A stretch of 64,000 nucleotides of DNA, from assembly GCA_030549495.1 (NCBI GenBank), contig JAUIRK010000501.1, forward strand, positions 1 through 64,000, read 5' to 3'. The position numbers and the translations under genes are program-made. This stretch comes from Nectonema munidae (Eukaryota > Nematomorpha > Nectonematoida > Nectonematidae). Below the pieces are notes generated by a model. It saw only the letters and a list, made by a program, of their open reading frames with translations, ran no database searches and was not told the DNA's origin. Numbering within the stretch: the stretch's first letter is position 1; every line of letters starts with the position of its first letter. This document shows positions 39,801 to 45,222 of this stretch, piece by piece.

Positions 39801-40153
39801 ATAGTAATTTGTTCAATTTTTGAAAATCTTTTCAAAATCAGGGGTAACAGATCCCTTGTGCTGATGTGTCTTTGTGTTGGTTGAATTTGAGAGCGTACTC
39901 TAGACGTTAGATATTTGTAAAAACTTGGTAAATTGGCGTAGATGGCAAAGTTTTGCAAGTTGAATTTTGTTTTAAAATATAAACTCTTACCTTTGGGCAT
40001 TCCACAAGGCGGGTTCGTTCTGACATTATCCAAGAAATCTAAAGAATACTTTCTTCCAGGAGGATGCGTGAGAGAAACATGCGCAGAAATTAGATTGTGG
40101 CTCAGTCTTAGCAAAGAAATTAACACAACGATTTTGAAGCCGTAAAACTCCAT
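3702..40153 (-). CDS. Secreted LPMO-like/EGF/DOMON/SEA multidomain protein gene (18 exons, 3' incomplete)
   Basis: Seen: 18 minus-strand exons whose phases all agree, totalling 807 codons. Domain order by residue: signal peptide 1-24; LPMO-like domain 25-160 beginning HVSLTHPP after LISA; EGF-like modules about 165-192 and 193-232; DOMON strands 233-320; acidic linker about 316-446; rest of DOMON 1 447-560; DOMON 2 585-757; start of a SEA-like domain 765-807, open at the left. Family knowledge: BIM1/X325 proteins bind copper through the mature N-terminal His, a second His and an Asp; here His25, His78 (AYPHQ) and Asp156 (SCADV) sit at matching places. DOMON domains bind haem or sugars in other proteins. 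Inference: an extracellular copper- or matrix-associated protein; no enzyme activity is demonstrated. Twelve of 17 introns are phase 1, typical of extracellular modules. Oddities: a duplicated first exon upstream, a GC-AG intron and one excess base in the EGF-2 exon. Confidence 0.85.
3848..5221. other. Intron 17 of the DOMON gene
   Basis: AT-rich intron. A short GC-richer patch at about 3895-3960 has no coding pattern on either strand. Nothing else recognised. Confidence 0.5.
5222..5301 (-). CDS. DOMON gene exon 17 (DOMON 2 end)
   Basis: 80 bp, acceptor ATCTTAAG, donor CCAAG|GTAACT, phase 2 in and phase 1 out. It encodes LENDLIMKHDATPIISSEKI and then CLESCQ. The pattern K-H-x-x-x-P-x-I-S-S-E-x-I-C closes DOMON 2 in related proteins. 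The exon is short, and I found it by searching for that pattern. Confidence 0.82.
5807..5835 (+). repeat. tRNA-Glu-like head (A-box region) of a SINE-like unit
   Basis: GATGGTCTAGTGGTGGGGAC closely resembles the D-arm/A-box region of tRNA-Glu genes, but no B box or 3' tRNA half follows. The GGCC-type tandem repeat begins 4 bases after it, suggesting a truncated or chimeric SINE head. Confidence 0.4.
5839..6010. repeat. Degenerate tandem repeat, unit GACATTTGGCCGAAA
   Basis: About nine decaying copies of a 15-16 bp unit (GACATTTGGCCGA, GAAATTTGGCCAA, GACATTTGGCAGA, GACATTTGGTCGA and so on) lie in intron 16 of the DOMON gene. A shorter patch of the same unit occurs at 44607-44652, so this is a dispersed minisatellite-like family. 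Confidence 0.8.
6465..6600 (+). pseudogene. Relic of a Tc1/IS630-type DDE transposase C-terminus
   Basis: The plus strand reads NPIENIFSIVKSKVKEKLTS, which matches the Tc1/mariner-type N-P-I-E-N-x-F-S motif around the last catalytic residue, followed by the basic helix typical of that region. No upstream domain or inverted repeats are recognisable. It is a short decayed fragment inside intron 16 of the DOMON gene. Confidence 0.5.
7830..8021 (-). CDS. DOMON gene exon 16 (DOMON 2, second part)
   Basis: 192 bp, acceptor TATGTTTCAG, donor CAAGT|GTAATG, phase 2 on both sides. It encodes WLMGYTAPKKDALQDIKDFD, then GFVTLSFTKKL and SKCAYFFFIQSGGQ. The donor was chosen among three GT sites because only this one joins exon 17 in frame, giving GGQVLENDLIMKH. 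Confidence 0.88.
8022..9128. other. Intron 15 of the DOMON gene
   Basis: AT-rich intron with a short TA run near 8190. No element or gene recognised. Confidence 0.5.
9129..9381 (-). CDS. DOMON gene exon 15 (DOMON 2, first part)
   Basis: 253 bp, acceptor TTGTTTAG, donor GATGG|GTAAAG, phase 1 in and phase 2 out. It encodes ESPKIMQNCAQNEYRYPSNC, then CQYVCQWIVDESTNSVKFRI and NTWTGIGFSEDKQMPRTDVV and GWIDSQNEVHILD. The W-T-G-I-G-F-S and M-P-x-T-D-V-V-x-G-W motifs define a second DOMON domain; the paired cysteines at its start probably form disulfides. Confidence 0.92.
9382..12070. other. Intron 14 of the DOMON gene
   Basis: AT-rich intron. There is a TA dinucleotide run at about 10749-10765. 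The short plus-strand open frames here, such as that at 11283-11498, have no protein-like pattern. No transposon ends recognised. Confidence 0.45.
12071..12167 (-). CDS. DOMON gene exon 14 (inter-DOMON linker)
   Basis: 97 bp, acceptor CGTTTTAG, donor TTTG|GTAGAT, phase 0 in and phase 1 out. It encodes GTANVKDFYKDDELKYHGTS and then NRGSEVFNLF. The D-F-Y-x-x-D-E-L-K-Y-H-G motif is a recognisable conserved block after DOMON 1 in this animal protein family. Confidence 0.85.
13065..13160 (+). repeat. Dispersed repeat, copy 1
   Basis: The block containing GGTCGATACTTCGTTTTGAG and ATGGCCCAATGAAGCC is similar to 17100-17195 in the same orientation. Ends are undefined and no coding capacity is seen. 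It may be part of an unrecognised non-autonomous element. Confidence 0.55.
13819..13928 (-). CDS. DOMON gene exon 13 (DOMON 1 C-terminal part)
   Basis: 110 bp, acceptor TTTTTTAG, donor GAAAGA|GTATTC, phase 1 in and phase 0 out. It encodes HEKTDHTFMDGDMHFAYATG and then YHRPFSGLER. The T-D-H-T, D-x-M-H-x-x-x-A and G-Q core is the usual end of the DOMON strand set. Confidence 0.85.
14945..15050 (-). repeat. tRNA-derived SINE, copy B (antisense)
   Basis: The minus strand reads GTAAGCTTGGTTGGATACTG then CTCGATGAAAACACC. This is the same head and 3' motif as the copy at 24703, with a degraded B box. It lies in intron 12 of the DOMON gene, near a C homopolymer at 15419-15430. Confidence 0.6.
15502..15705 (-). 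CDS. DOMON gene exon 12 (DOMON 1 core)
   Basis: 204 bp, acceptor TTTTGTAG, donor CAAG|GTACCT, phase 1 in and out. It encodes RKIHPMDCLDIVVARARGF, then DDRYTRDRSTPVTDDVFGG and NDLTAALGYEKNGKSYILF. The segments D-C-x-D-I-V, Y-T-R-D-R-S-T-P and G-G-x-x-D-L-T-A-A are strong hallmarks of animal DOMON proteins. Local base composition is clearly less AT-rich than the flanking introns. Confidence 0.9.
15706..17655. other. Intron 11 of the DOMON gene (GC-AG type)
   Basis: Begins with GCAAGA on the minus strand and ends with TTTTGTAG. It holds dispersed repeat copy 2, a TTAA microsatellite at about 17345-17365 and a less AT-rich unidentified patch at 17370-17480. No gene recognised within it. Confidence 0.5.
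17100..17195 (+). repeat. Dispersed repeat, copy 2
   Basis: GGATCGATACTTCATTTTAA and CATGGCCCAATAAGCC match the block at 13065-13160. Both copies lie in introns of the DOMON gene. Confidence 0.55.
17656..17862 (-). CDS. DOMON gene exon 11 (Ser/Glu/Ala-rich linker; GC donor)
   Basis: 207 bp, acceptor TTTCTTAG, phase 1 in and out. It encodes FRKKRNAASEPEATSQPSSQ, then ESESESETANAEGAHSEAES and DKNGDSIYE. No GT donor fits: the frame runs to a stop 12 bases on. A GC donor, GAAG|GCAAGA, gives exactly the phase needed by exon 12. The basic FRKKR stretch ahead of the acidic repeat could be a proprotein-processing site. A splice variant ending at the stop would lack everything downstream. Confidence 0.7.
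19120..19170 (-). CDS. DOMON gene exon 10 (51-bp small linker exon)
   Basis: 51 bp, acceptor TTACCATAG, donor CTCAA|GTATGA, phase 1 in and out. It encodes EKIGFFQDNEEVLLGS. The exon is short and not conserved in sequence as far as I can judge. The call rests on matching splice sites, phase and an open frame between exons 9 and 11; skipping it would keep the frame. Confidence 0.55.
20662..20796 (-). CDS. DOMON gene exon 9 (acidic linker)
   Basis: 135 bp, acceptor TTATTAG, donor CATG|GTAAGA, phase 1 in and out. It encodes LGEGEPVAPEEEKDTPSPSS and then REMTFEEIVEAESEIKPFDH: a Glu/Pro/Ser-rich low-complexity segment, probably disordered, inserted into DOMON 1. Confidence 0.75.
22292..22363 (-). 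CDS. DOMON gene exon 8
   Basis: 72 bp, acceptor TATTTTAG, donor GAAG|GTAAAT, phase 1 in and out. It encodes LRSNCQNFPFDVDKNKI and then TGALPE, directly continuing GWRPDG of exon 7. It links the first DOMON strands to the acidic linker. Confidence 0.8.
23438..23614 (-). CDS. DOMON gene exon 7 (DOMON 1, N-terminal strands)
   Basis: 177 bp, acceptor ATATTTCAG, donor GATG|GTACTC, phase 1 in and out. It encodes SSVTKWSFKEKDYQQRKL, then EFTLYWRILRDIGEIEFVL and TTNWLALGWRPDG. The pattern of beta strands followed by NWLALGW is characteristic of the start of DOMON domains. Confidence 0.85.
24703..24840 (+). repeat. tRNA-derived SINE, copy A
   Basis: It carries the head GTAGGGTTGGTTAGATGC (A-box region), a perfect B box GGTTCGATTCC at about 24755-24765, then the 3' motif CTCGATGAAAACATCCCACG. 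Related copies lie antisense at about 14945-15050 and 52245-52430. This is a polymerase III-type SINE inside intron 6 of the DOMON gene, not a functional tRNA: the acceptor stem and anticodon arm are not formed. Confidence 0.7.
25000..25265. mobile_element. Possible hAT-like MITE
   Basis: The left end CAATGGCGTACC and the right end (read inward) CCGTGGCGTAAC form short inverted repeats like the CAGTGGCGTA ends of some hAT elements. The interior is non-coding with a C-rich tract near 25244. The flanking 8-mers do not match, so the call is weak. Confidence 0.35.
25476..25596 (-). CDS. DOMON gene exon 6 (EGF-like module 2) with an apparent one-base insertion
   Basis: 121 bp, acceptor ATCCTTAG, donor AAAGG|GTAACG. 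The first half reads ECEDDGDCNGG in the phase expected from exon 5. The second half reads TCIDIKSTNYPKNLCFCP and then WGRFGLRC in the next frame, as exon 7 requires. Both halves carry the EGF cysteines, so one base is in excess near the TTT run at 25560-25562; with two Ts the module would read CNGGTC. All other exon phases are consistent. This is either a sequencing or assembly indel in a short homopolymer, or a real inactivating allele. Confidence 0.75.
25597..28976. other. Intron 5 of the DOMON gene
   Basis: A 3.4-kb AT-rich intron. Apart from the two-copy 30-bp repeat at 27599-27658, I recognise no exon, transposon end or RNA gene on either strand. Confidence 0.45.
27599..27658. repeat. 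Two-copy 30-bp tandem repeat
   Basis: The unit CATAAATCGATATTCTAT, preceded by a T-rich run, is present twice head to tail with at most small length differences in the T run. Each unit contains ATCGAT palindromes. Confidence 0.85.
28977..29069 (-). CDS. DOMON gene exon 5 (EGF-like module 1)
   Basis: 93 bp, acceptor TCGCGACAG, donor TATGAAA|GTAAGG, phase 1 on both sides as is usual for shuffled EGF exons. It encodes AYVCSPNGKLEAKNRCVC and then EKRFEGEFCQYE. The C-x-C spacing and the G-x-F-C ending match the second half of an EGF-like domain. Confidence 0.8.
29430..29647 (+). mobile_element. CR1/Jockey-like LINE 3' part, left piece
   Basis: The plus strand encodes RIKEFNLPSLLYRIKRQKMI and then ISRCNSLKLQLDLHQ, matching the conserved block after the reverse transcriptase of CR1/Jockey-type LINEs (R-x-K-x-L-N-L-P-S-L-x-Y-R). 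It stops abruptly at 29647, where a CAGAGCCCGCGC-ended element is inserted, and resumes at 32583. Confidence 0.7.
29648..32582. mobile_element. hAT-like non-autonomous element with terminal inverted repeats, split by a LINE
   Basis: The left end CAGAGCCCGCGCACCC and the right end (read inward) CAGAGCCCGCGCTAACC are inverted repeats, each followed within 50 bp by a poly-C or poly-G tract and a GGGCT segment. Flanks ACCTTCAT (29640-29647) and ACTCTCAT (32583-32590) match at 6 of 8 positions, as expected for an old 8-bp hAT target duplication. The interior is filled by a minus-strand LINE. Confidence 0.55.
29705..32340 (-). mobile_element. Non-LTR retrotransposon (APE endonuclease plus reverse transcriptase), decayed
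   Basis: The minus strand reads, 5' to 3': endonuclease pieces (GEMRWPGTGELTIEE near 32310; ILMDNLNAKVGN near 32020; NSDHNLLVSDV near 31740), reverse transcriptase (NMEWNKAVGRDGLSKEVLE near 31070; CFIDYEKAFDRVNHRKLF near 30670; RYTDDTVLIADT near 30380) and the C-terminal domain (VYLGSLIASDGRSDKEIKRS near 30190; YGCESWNISKNSQKKLEAFE near 29990). The set matches the CFDP2-like/RTE-type endonuclease-reverse transcriptase family common in arthropods; the clade is uncertain. The catalytic loop is Y-T-D-D rather than the usual Y-A-D-D. The 5' end is truncated (the start of the endonuclease is missing) and the frame changes several times, so it is inactive. Confidence 0.88.
32583..32870 (+). mobile_element. 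CR1/Jockey-like LINE 3' part, right piece
   Basis: It continues the protein interrupted at 29647: IKDWNNLPQNIVDAPTLHIF and then KNRLDFHW, the typical W-N-x-L-P-x-x-x-V-x-A-P-x-x-x-x-F-K-x-R-L-D ending of CR1/Jockey-type LINE proteins, followed by AT-rich 3' sequence. It contains stops after the conserved block and is a decayed fragment. Confidence 0.7.
33261..33544. mobile_element. hAT MITE with 8-bp target duplication
   Basis: Left end CAGGGGTTCCCAACCC, right end GGTTGGGAACCACTG. Flanking 8-mers GGCCAAAG (33253-33260) and GGCCTAAG (33545-33552) match at 7 of 8 positions. Both its ends and its interior (AAATGATAATGATTTATA; ACCTTAATCAATGAATATAG) match the two ends of the larger hAT element at 46444-48541, so it is an internal-deletion derivative. 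It lies in intron 4 of the DOMON gene. Confidence 0.85.
33859..34004 (-). CDS. DOMON gene exon 4 (LPMO-like domain end, Asp ligand)
   Basis: 146 bp, acceptor TTAATGCAG, donor AAAAA|GTAGCT, phase 2 in and phase 1 out. It encodes AQSAKVELPEDFECDECYIR, then LVRMGGEW and DYLFWSCADVQIKK. The CxxC pair, the IRLVR segment and the SCADV motif resemble the end of BIM1/X325 domains, where the Asp of CAD is a copper ligand. Confidence 0.85.
34077..34177 (-). CDS. DOMON gene exon 3 (LPMO-like domain)
   Basis: 101 bp, acceptor TTTTTAAG, donor CCAC|GTAAGA, phase 0 in and phase 2 out. It encodes GGYTLELWDKDGKLIKNL and further to AGFDDS, a beta-strand-rich segment of the N-terminal copper-domain fold. Confidence 0.85.
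34178..36610. other. Intron 2 of the DOMON gene, proximal to exon 3
   Basis: AT-rich, with no recognisable element other than the ATTC array that follows. Short open frames on both strands have no protein-like pattern. Confidence 0.5.
36611..37724. repeat. Giant ATTC tetranucleotide microsatellite
   Basis: A perfect tetranucleotide array of 1,114 bp (about 278 units) without a visible interruption. It produces a spurious Phe-Ile-His-Ser open frame. It lies in intron 2 of the DOMON gene, only 76 bp from the donor of exon 2. Confidence 0.98.
37801..37874 (-). CDS. DOMON gene exon 2 (LPMO-like domain, second His)
   Basis: 74 bp, acceptor TTGATAG, donor CATCAG|GTATTT, entering in phase 1 and leaving in phase 0. 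It encodes LGPVTILESGMKFNATWYL and then AYPHQ. His78 of the precursor lies in AYPH, the probable second histidine of a copper brace. Its donor is only 76 bp from the ATTC microsatellite in the following intron. Confidence 0.85.
37875..39990. other. Intron 1 of the DOMON gene (proximal first exon)
   Basis: AT-rich intron. A C-rich tract near 38589-38600 is present. The last 200 bp next to exon 1 are duplicated beside the distal exon 1. Nothing else recognised. Confidence 0.5.
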
Positions 40154-40245
40154 GTTTGTCGTTATTTGGATGCGCAAAAATTAAACTGGAATGCTTTGAA
40201 GAAGAGATTTTTCAGTCCGTTCTGCTGTAGCTGTTTTTATCGGAG
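39800..40245 (-). repeat. Exon 1 duplication unit, proximal copy
   Basis: About 440 bp covering upstream sequence, exon 1 and the start of intron 1. It is similar throughout to 43290-43715, including CAGTCCGTTCTGCTGTAGCT upstream of the start and GGTTGAATTTGAGAGCGTAC inside the intron (plus-strand reading). Confidence 0.85.
39991..40153 (-). CDS. DOMON gene exon 1 (proximal copy): signal peptide and N-terminal His
   Basis: 163 bp: 54 codons plus one base (phase 1), donor CCCAAAG|GTAAGAG. It encodes MEFYGFKIVVLISLLRLSHN and so on, a hydrophobic signal peptide, then LISA followed by HVSLTHPPGRKYSLDF and NPPCGMPK. I chose the ATG at 40153 because the near-identical upstream copy starts at the same residue. 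An in-frame ATG 24 bases upstream (40177) is possible but lacks a counterpart in the copy. Signal cleavage after Ala24 would leave His as the first residue, the hallmark of copper histidine-brace proteins. Confidence 0.85.
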
Positions 40246-43200
40246 GTGCACGTTTGCTGGGATTTTTCACTTACCTCTATGTTGAGGTGAACAAGACTTC
40301 AATTTTGTTAAATCTGAAATCTTTCTAGTAAGAAGTTTACTTGAGTAGTATGCGCGTAGAAGTAAAAAGAGATCTTATCTCTTCTCATTTTGTATAAATT
40401 TGCTTCCCTATCACTGTTACACTCGATATTTTTCACTTTCCTTTAAGTGGCTAAAATTTTGCTGGAAAAAGATTGCACTATCTCTTTGATGAAAGCAACA
40501 AGCAATACCACCCTATCTTAAGAGATACTTTATCGAGACTTCAATTTTTGTTTTCTATACCACAAAATATTTTCCTGTTTTCTTCCAAAGATAAAAAAGA
40601 ATAGTCTTATACTTTCTTTGCATTCTAAATTTTCAATTGCCAATTATAGTGCAAAAGTGAACTTCAATCATCTCATTTTATAAACCAGAAAAATGAGATG
40701 TCGACTGCACTAACAAAGTAATAAAATGTTACTCAGTTAAAAAGCCTTTGCCAGCTTTTTTAATATAATTGATATTGTTTGCTTATTTCTTTGCTTTTTT
40801 TTGATTTTTAAAAAAATTGGTTTTTACTTTAATAAGAGAAAAATTTCGAATAATCTTATGCAAAAAATTATGTGAAGTCAAAAGAACAAAAAGTTTCTTT
40901 TATTAGAAGTTATCACCTTGTTTGTAGTGAGGCCACAATGATTTACCTCCTCCTATAGTAAAAAAAATTCTGATCTCTTTGCAAAAAATAAAACCTGCAT
41001 AAAGCTTTTTAACTCTAGCGTTCTTTGTCTTGTTCTCATAATATTTGTAAATCTTACTTTAAATAAAACTTTGCGATATTTTAAATACTCAAAACTTCAC
41101 TTAGGCTGAAAATGGCTATGCTATTCATTGGAGAAGTTTTTAGGTTTATAAAAAAGATTAAAAAAAATTATTTTTTATTAATTATAATAAAAATATCATT
41201 TTAAAGACTTTCCTTTAATTTTATTGTGATAATTAAATTTAGTGATGATTCTGAAGATGAATTGAGGCTATTGGTTATTCTAGGAGCAAGAGAGAGTGTT
41301 CTAGTAAGTGAGTTTCTAGGAGAATGATATGTTTAAATTTAGATGACTTGGAAAGATGGAGTCTTTCAATTTCCTTACTTCGCTGTTTGGATCTACGTAG
41401 ATCCTGGCCAATCTTTATAAAAATGTGTGAGTGCACTACGGTGAAATTATTCAGATTTTTCTGGAGTGCATCTTTTTCTGAAGTGCACTAGATCAGGATC
41501 AACCAGTAAGAATAATTAGTGACTTACTTCTTTTATATGGAAGTAGAAAGTGAGCAATGCTTAGTTAGTTGCTTTATAGATGAAGGGTTAGTTAGCAAAT
41601 TTATTTGGGATTTAGTTTGCGATTTAATTAGTTTAAAAAAATGAAAATTAATCAGTGAGGCTTAATTAGTAATTTAGTTAAATTGTTATGAACTATCGAG
41701 TAAGTTAGGAAGTTTATTAGATCTAAGATAGTCACTTAGGTGGAGAGATACTAGATAGCTGCTTTTTCTTACTGACTACTACTACTGGTATTTATATATG
41801 TACATTAGTGGTCTAGCAAAGCAATGCAGGAGACAAGATGCCTGCCTAATCAGTGGAAAGAAAGAACGAAATGTATATGTAACATACAAAGTATAGTGTT
41901 TGCCAGAATAAATCTAAATTAAAGTATTGATTAATTTTGATTCACTCGAAAATCCCAATTTCTAATAGGAATACTTCTTAAAAAAATATAAAATCTCCAA
42001 AAAATGTCAAAAACGAAGTCTTCAGCACAAAAATTTTAAACAGCTGCAAGAGGTTGTGGACATGTGAGACAATCCAACATATCTCTTCTTCATTATCCTA
42101 CGAAACCTCAAAAAGATGAAGACGTGTGACAACCCCTCATAAATTGATTCATTATAATCCATTACATATTAATACCATATTCCTAGATTTTACAGTATAT
42201 ATAATGTGATACTCTTTTATAATAAAGTTTGCTTGGTGCTTATTTTAAAAGCATAAAATTCGCGAGACAACGGGATAAAAATGCTGGTGTTTTTTAGAAG
42301 GGTGTAAAAAAATCGATTTCACACTAATTTCTACAAATCTAATTATATGAAAGTTTTAGGGTAGTCAACTCTATCTCATAAATTTTAGCAAAATACATCC
42401 TCTTAAAAATAAATGTTTAAATGGCGACTAAAAGTTATATTTTTATTATGCATTCTTTTTTTAGCGATTTTGCTATCAATGACTAAAATATCATTTTTCA
42501 AATTGAATCTTTTTACATTTTGTTGGCTCCGTCAATTAGGTGAAAATAAAGAGGAACTTTATTCCATTTTGAAAATATGAAATAAATTGAAACTTTAGTT
42601 TCATTTTTGAAAAAATGTTTTAAAAATTAGAAATCTATATTTGAGATGATTTATTTTTACTCAAATTTATAGGATAAATTTGACTTCTCTAAAATTTAAA
42701 TATGTAGAAAATAGAGTAATTGTATTAGGTATATGACAGAGATGACAAAAATTATTTATTTATTCAGCCCTTTTAAAAAACACAATGATTTCTAAACCGA
42801 TGTCTCCCTATTGCTATTATGTCAAATCATAGACTGAGCAAATTTTATTGTAAGAAAATGAGGAAAATCCTGAGTATAGTGAATTTGGTTATCACCATCT
42901 TAATCCTTTATAGCTTTCAGAAGATGGTGATTCCATGTCCCCCGTGTCTCACCTCTTGAGATTTATCCAATCATTGCAAAATGTATGCAAAATTAGTCGT
43001 ATTGTTATTTTAATGTAATAATAATAATTGACACCTAAAGCATAGTGAGTACAATGCTAGTAAAAATGATCATTTTCTCAGTTCCAGACACTTAATGCAG
43101 CTACAATTTAACGTAATTTGGATAAATTGTGAATCTTAAGATAAAATTAAAACTTTTAAATATTTTATAGCTAATTCGAGAACATTGAGAGAATAGGTGA

Positions 43201-43289
43201 TTGGAATAAAATTTCATTGGTTAATTTCTTCGGCATGTAGTTATTTGATTAGCCAGTTAATAAGTTAGTAAGGTTTTTAAGAAATTTTC
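40246..43289. other. Sequence between the two first exons
   Basis: AT-rich. A loose inverted pair of TGCACTA-containing segments lies at 41390-41515. No coding exon of the LPMO-like domain or other gene is recognisable. Confidence 0.5.
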
Positions 43290-43715
43290 AATAATAGGGC
43301 TCACAGATCCCTTTTAAACAGTGTGGATGTGTCTTTGTTTTGGTTGAATTTGAGAGCGTACTCCAAACTTTGAATATTTGGAAAAACTTGGTAAATTGGC
43401 GTAGATGGCAAAGTTTTGCAAGTTGAATTTTGTTTTAAAATATAAACTCTTACCTTTGGGCATTCCACAAGGCGGGTTCGTTCTGACATTATCCAAGAAA
43501 TCTAAAGAATACCTTCTTGCGGGAGGATGCGTGAGAGAAACATGCGCAGAAACTAGATCGTGACTCAGTCTTAGAAAAAAGAATAACACGACGACTTTGA
43601 AGCTGTAAAACGCCATGTCTGTCGTTTTTTGGATGATGCAAAAGTGAAACTAGGATGCGTCGACAAAGAGACTTGCTCAGTCCGTTCTGCTGTAGCTGTT
43701 TTTTTATCAGTGGTG
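43290..43715 (-). repeat. Exon 1 duplication unit, distal copy
   Basis: The second copy of the exon 1 unit, in the same orientation, about 3.5 kb upstream. The upstream block CAGTCCGTTCTGCTGTAGCT is exactly retained, suggesting that core promoter or 5' UTR sequence was copied with the exon. Insertions and deletions near its ends are the main differences. Confidence 0.85.
43454..43616 (-). CDS. Duplicate (distal) first exon of the DOMON gene
   Basis: 163 bp, the same length, phase and donor as the proximal exon 1, encoding MAFYSFKVVVLFFFLRLSHD and then HVSLTHPPARRYSLDF. It shares 44 of 54 residues with the proximal copy; eight of the ten differences lie in the signal peptide, and the mature N-terminus is nearly unchanged. 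Similarity continues about 170-200 bp into the intron and about 100 bp upstream of the ATG (the block around 43675-43710 matches 40210-40240). No further exons of a second gene copy lie between the two, so it is most simply an alternative first exon with its own promoter that splices to exon 2. A dead exon duplicate is the other possibility. Confidence 0.75.
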
Positions 43716-43929
43716 GCCTTTTGCTATGCTTCTTGGTTTAAGTTTTTGTTGAGAAGAGTAGCATTTTTCATTTTTTAATTCAGTCAATTCTAAAAGAATC
43801 TCTTTCTCGCAAGAAGTTTCATAAGTTTGATAAGTAATGTGCAAAAGTAAAATGATATGGCGTCTCCTTTTTTTAATAATGAAAAAAATAAAAACCTTGG
43901 AAGAGATGTTTTTGTCGCATTATTTTATT

Positions 43930-44060
43930 TTAGGTAAGAAATTTGTGTGTGCGTGCGTGCGCGCATGCGTGAGTCCTCCTCATTCTGTGTATTCTTCACA
44001 AAACATGCGCATGCGCAAGCATATACGAGCAAGTCTCGTGGTATTCGAGAGATAGGCTGA
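43930..44060. promoter_or_regulatory. GC-alternating patch with an NRF-1/Ewg-type palindrome
   Basis: The perfect NRF-1-type palindrome TGCGCATGCGCA lies at 44006-44017, with a GTGTGTGCGTGCGTGCGCGC run at 43947-43968. It is about 390 bp upstream of the distal exon 1 start on the minus strand. NRF-1/Ewg sites are typical promoter elements in animals; function here is inference. Confidence 0.4.
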
Positions 44061-45222
44061 GGGGTTGGCAATGGTTGCCGAGATTCAATGCATTTTGAGA
44101 AGGAGATAAACTAATAAAGATATTACTGCAATACGCCATATTCCATCTTTCCTTCGTTTTACTTACTTACCCATCTCATCCATATATCTTATATCCATGC
44201 ACCTTATTACCATGTATACATAATTTATACTTAATATATATATTGCATCAGCATTTTATTCATAAAAACAAATATACACACCTTTATAGGTTAAAAAGGC
44301 TTTATATATCTCTCTCTCTAATAAGTACTTTGTCATGATGATGACACAACAAGGCAATGAATTTCAATGTTTTATTTGTACTATATAGTATATACTTATT
44401 GTTATTATTTGTGGATCTAGTGAGTACAGCGTAGTTTTCTGGGATTGCCTTCTTCTCTGTGTCTACTACTTGAATTCACGGCTAAAACAATTGCTTTCAA
44501 TATCCAAAGCAAATGATATATACACACATATACTACACCATTATTATCCATTAGACCAGTCGTTGCGAATATAGGAGTAAATTAGCAGCAATAGCAGGCG
44601 TGACCCAACATTTGCCCCATAGACATTTGGCCAAGAGACGTTTAACCGAAAATGTACATGAAGTACATAAACGAGTGTAGAGTAATACTTCTATACACAA
44701 ATTATGTGATGAATAATTTCATCTACTAGAAGCTACATCACCAATATTTTATGCCATGACTATATTTTTATTATATTTTATTGAGTTTTAGTGTTTTAAC
44801 ATAGGAACAATATTATTTTATTGTCTTCAGAAGTCTGGAAAAATGGCAAATTATATTTACATTTGCGGTGAAAGGCACTTCCTTCAAATGTTCATTCGCA
44901 AAAATATTTCAACCATTTTTCGGAGTTAACCGAGGGAGACAGGAAAAGAGTCATAAAATGTGAAAATCAATAAAAAAAACTTTGCTTTATTTGATTCAGG
45001 ATGAAAGAATACTTTTATTTCCTGATAAAAATTTGTTAAGCTTCCAACATCCTTTATCTTAAGATCTTTAAATCATAATATAAATCTCACTCAGAAATCT
45101 TTAGTATATTCTCTTTCTACATGAATAAAAAATAAAATATGTGCTTACATTTTAGCATCAAATTACACGTCCATTCTAATTTGATTGATGTTACAAGTTG
45201 GCGTATCTGCAAGGATTAGAAA
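44061..45222. other. Intergenic DNA upstream of the DOMON gene
   Basis: AT-rich. It includes a short patch of the GACATTTGGCCGAAA repeat at 44607-44652. No gene recognised. Confidence 0.5.
44607..44652. repeat. Short patch of the GACATTTGGCCGAAA repeat
   Basis: AACATTTGCCCCATAGACAT then TTGGCCAAGAGACGTTTAAC: three to four degenerate units of the family found at 5839-6010. Confidence 0.6.

Noticed and set aside
41380-41515. Loose inverted pair around TGCACTA and GATCCTG
   Set aside because: Too imperfect to distinguish from chance; no element features.
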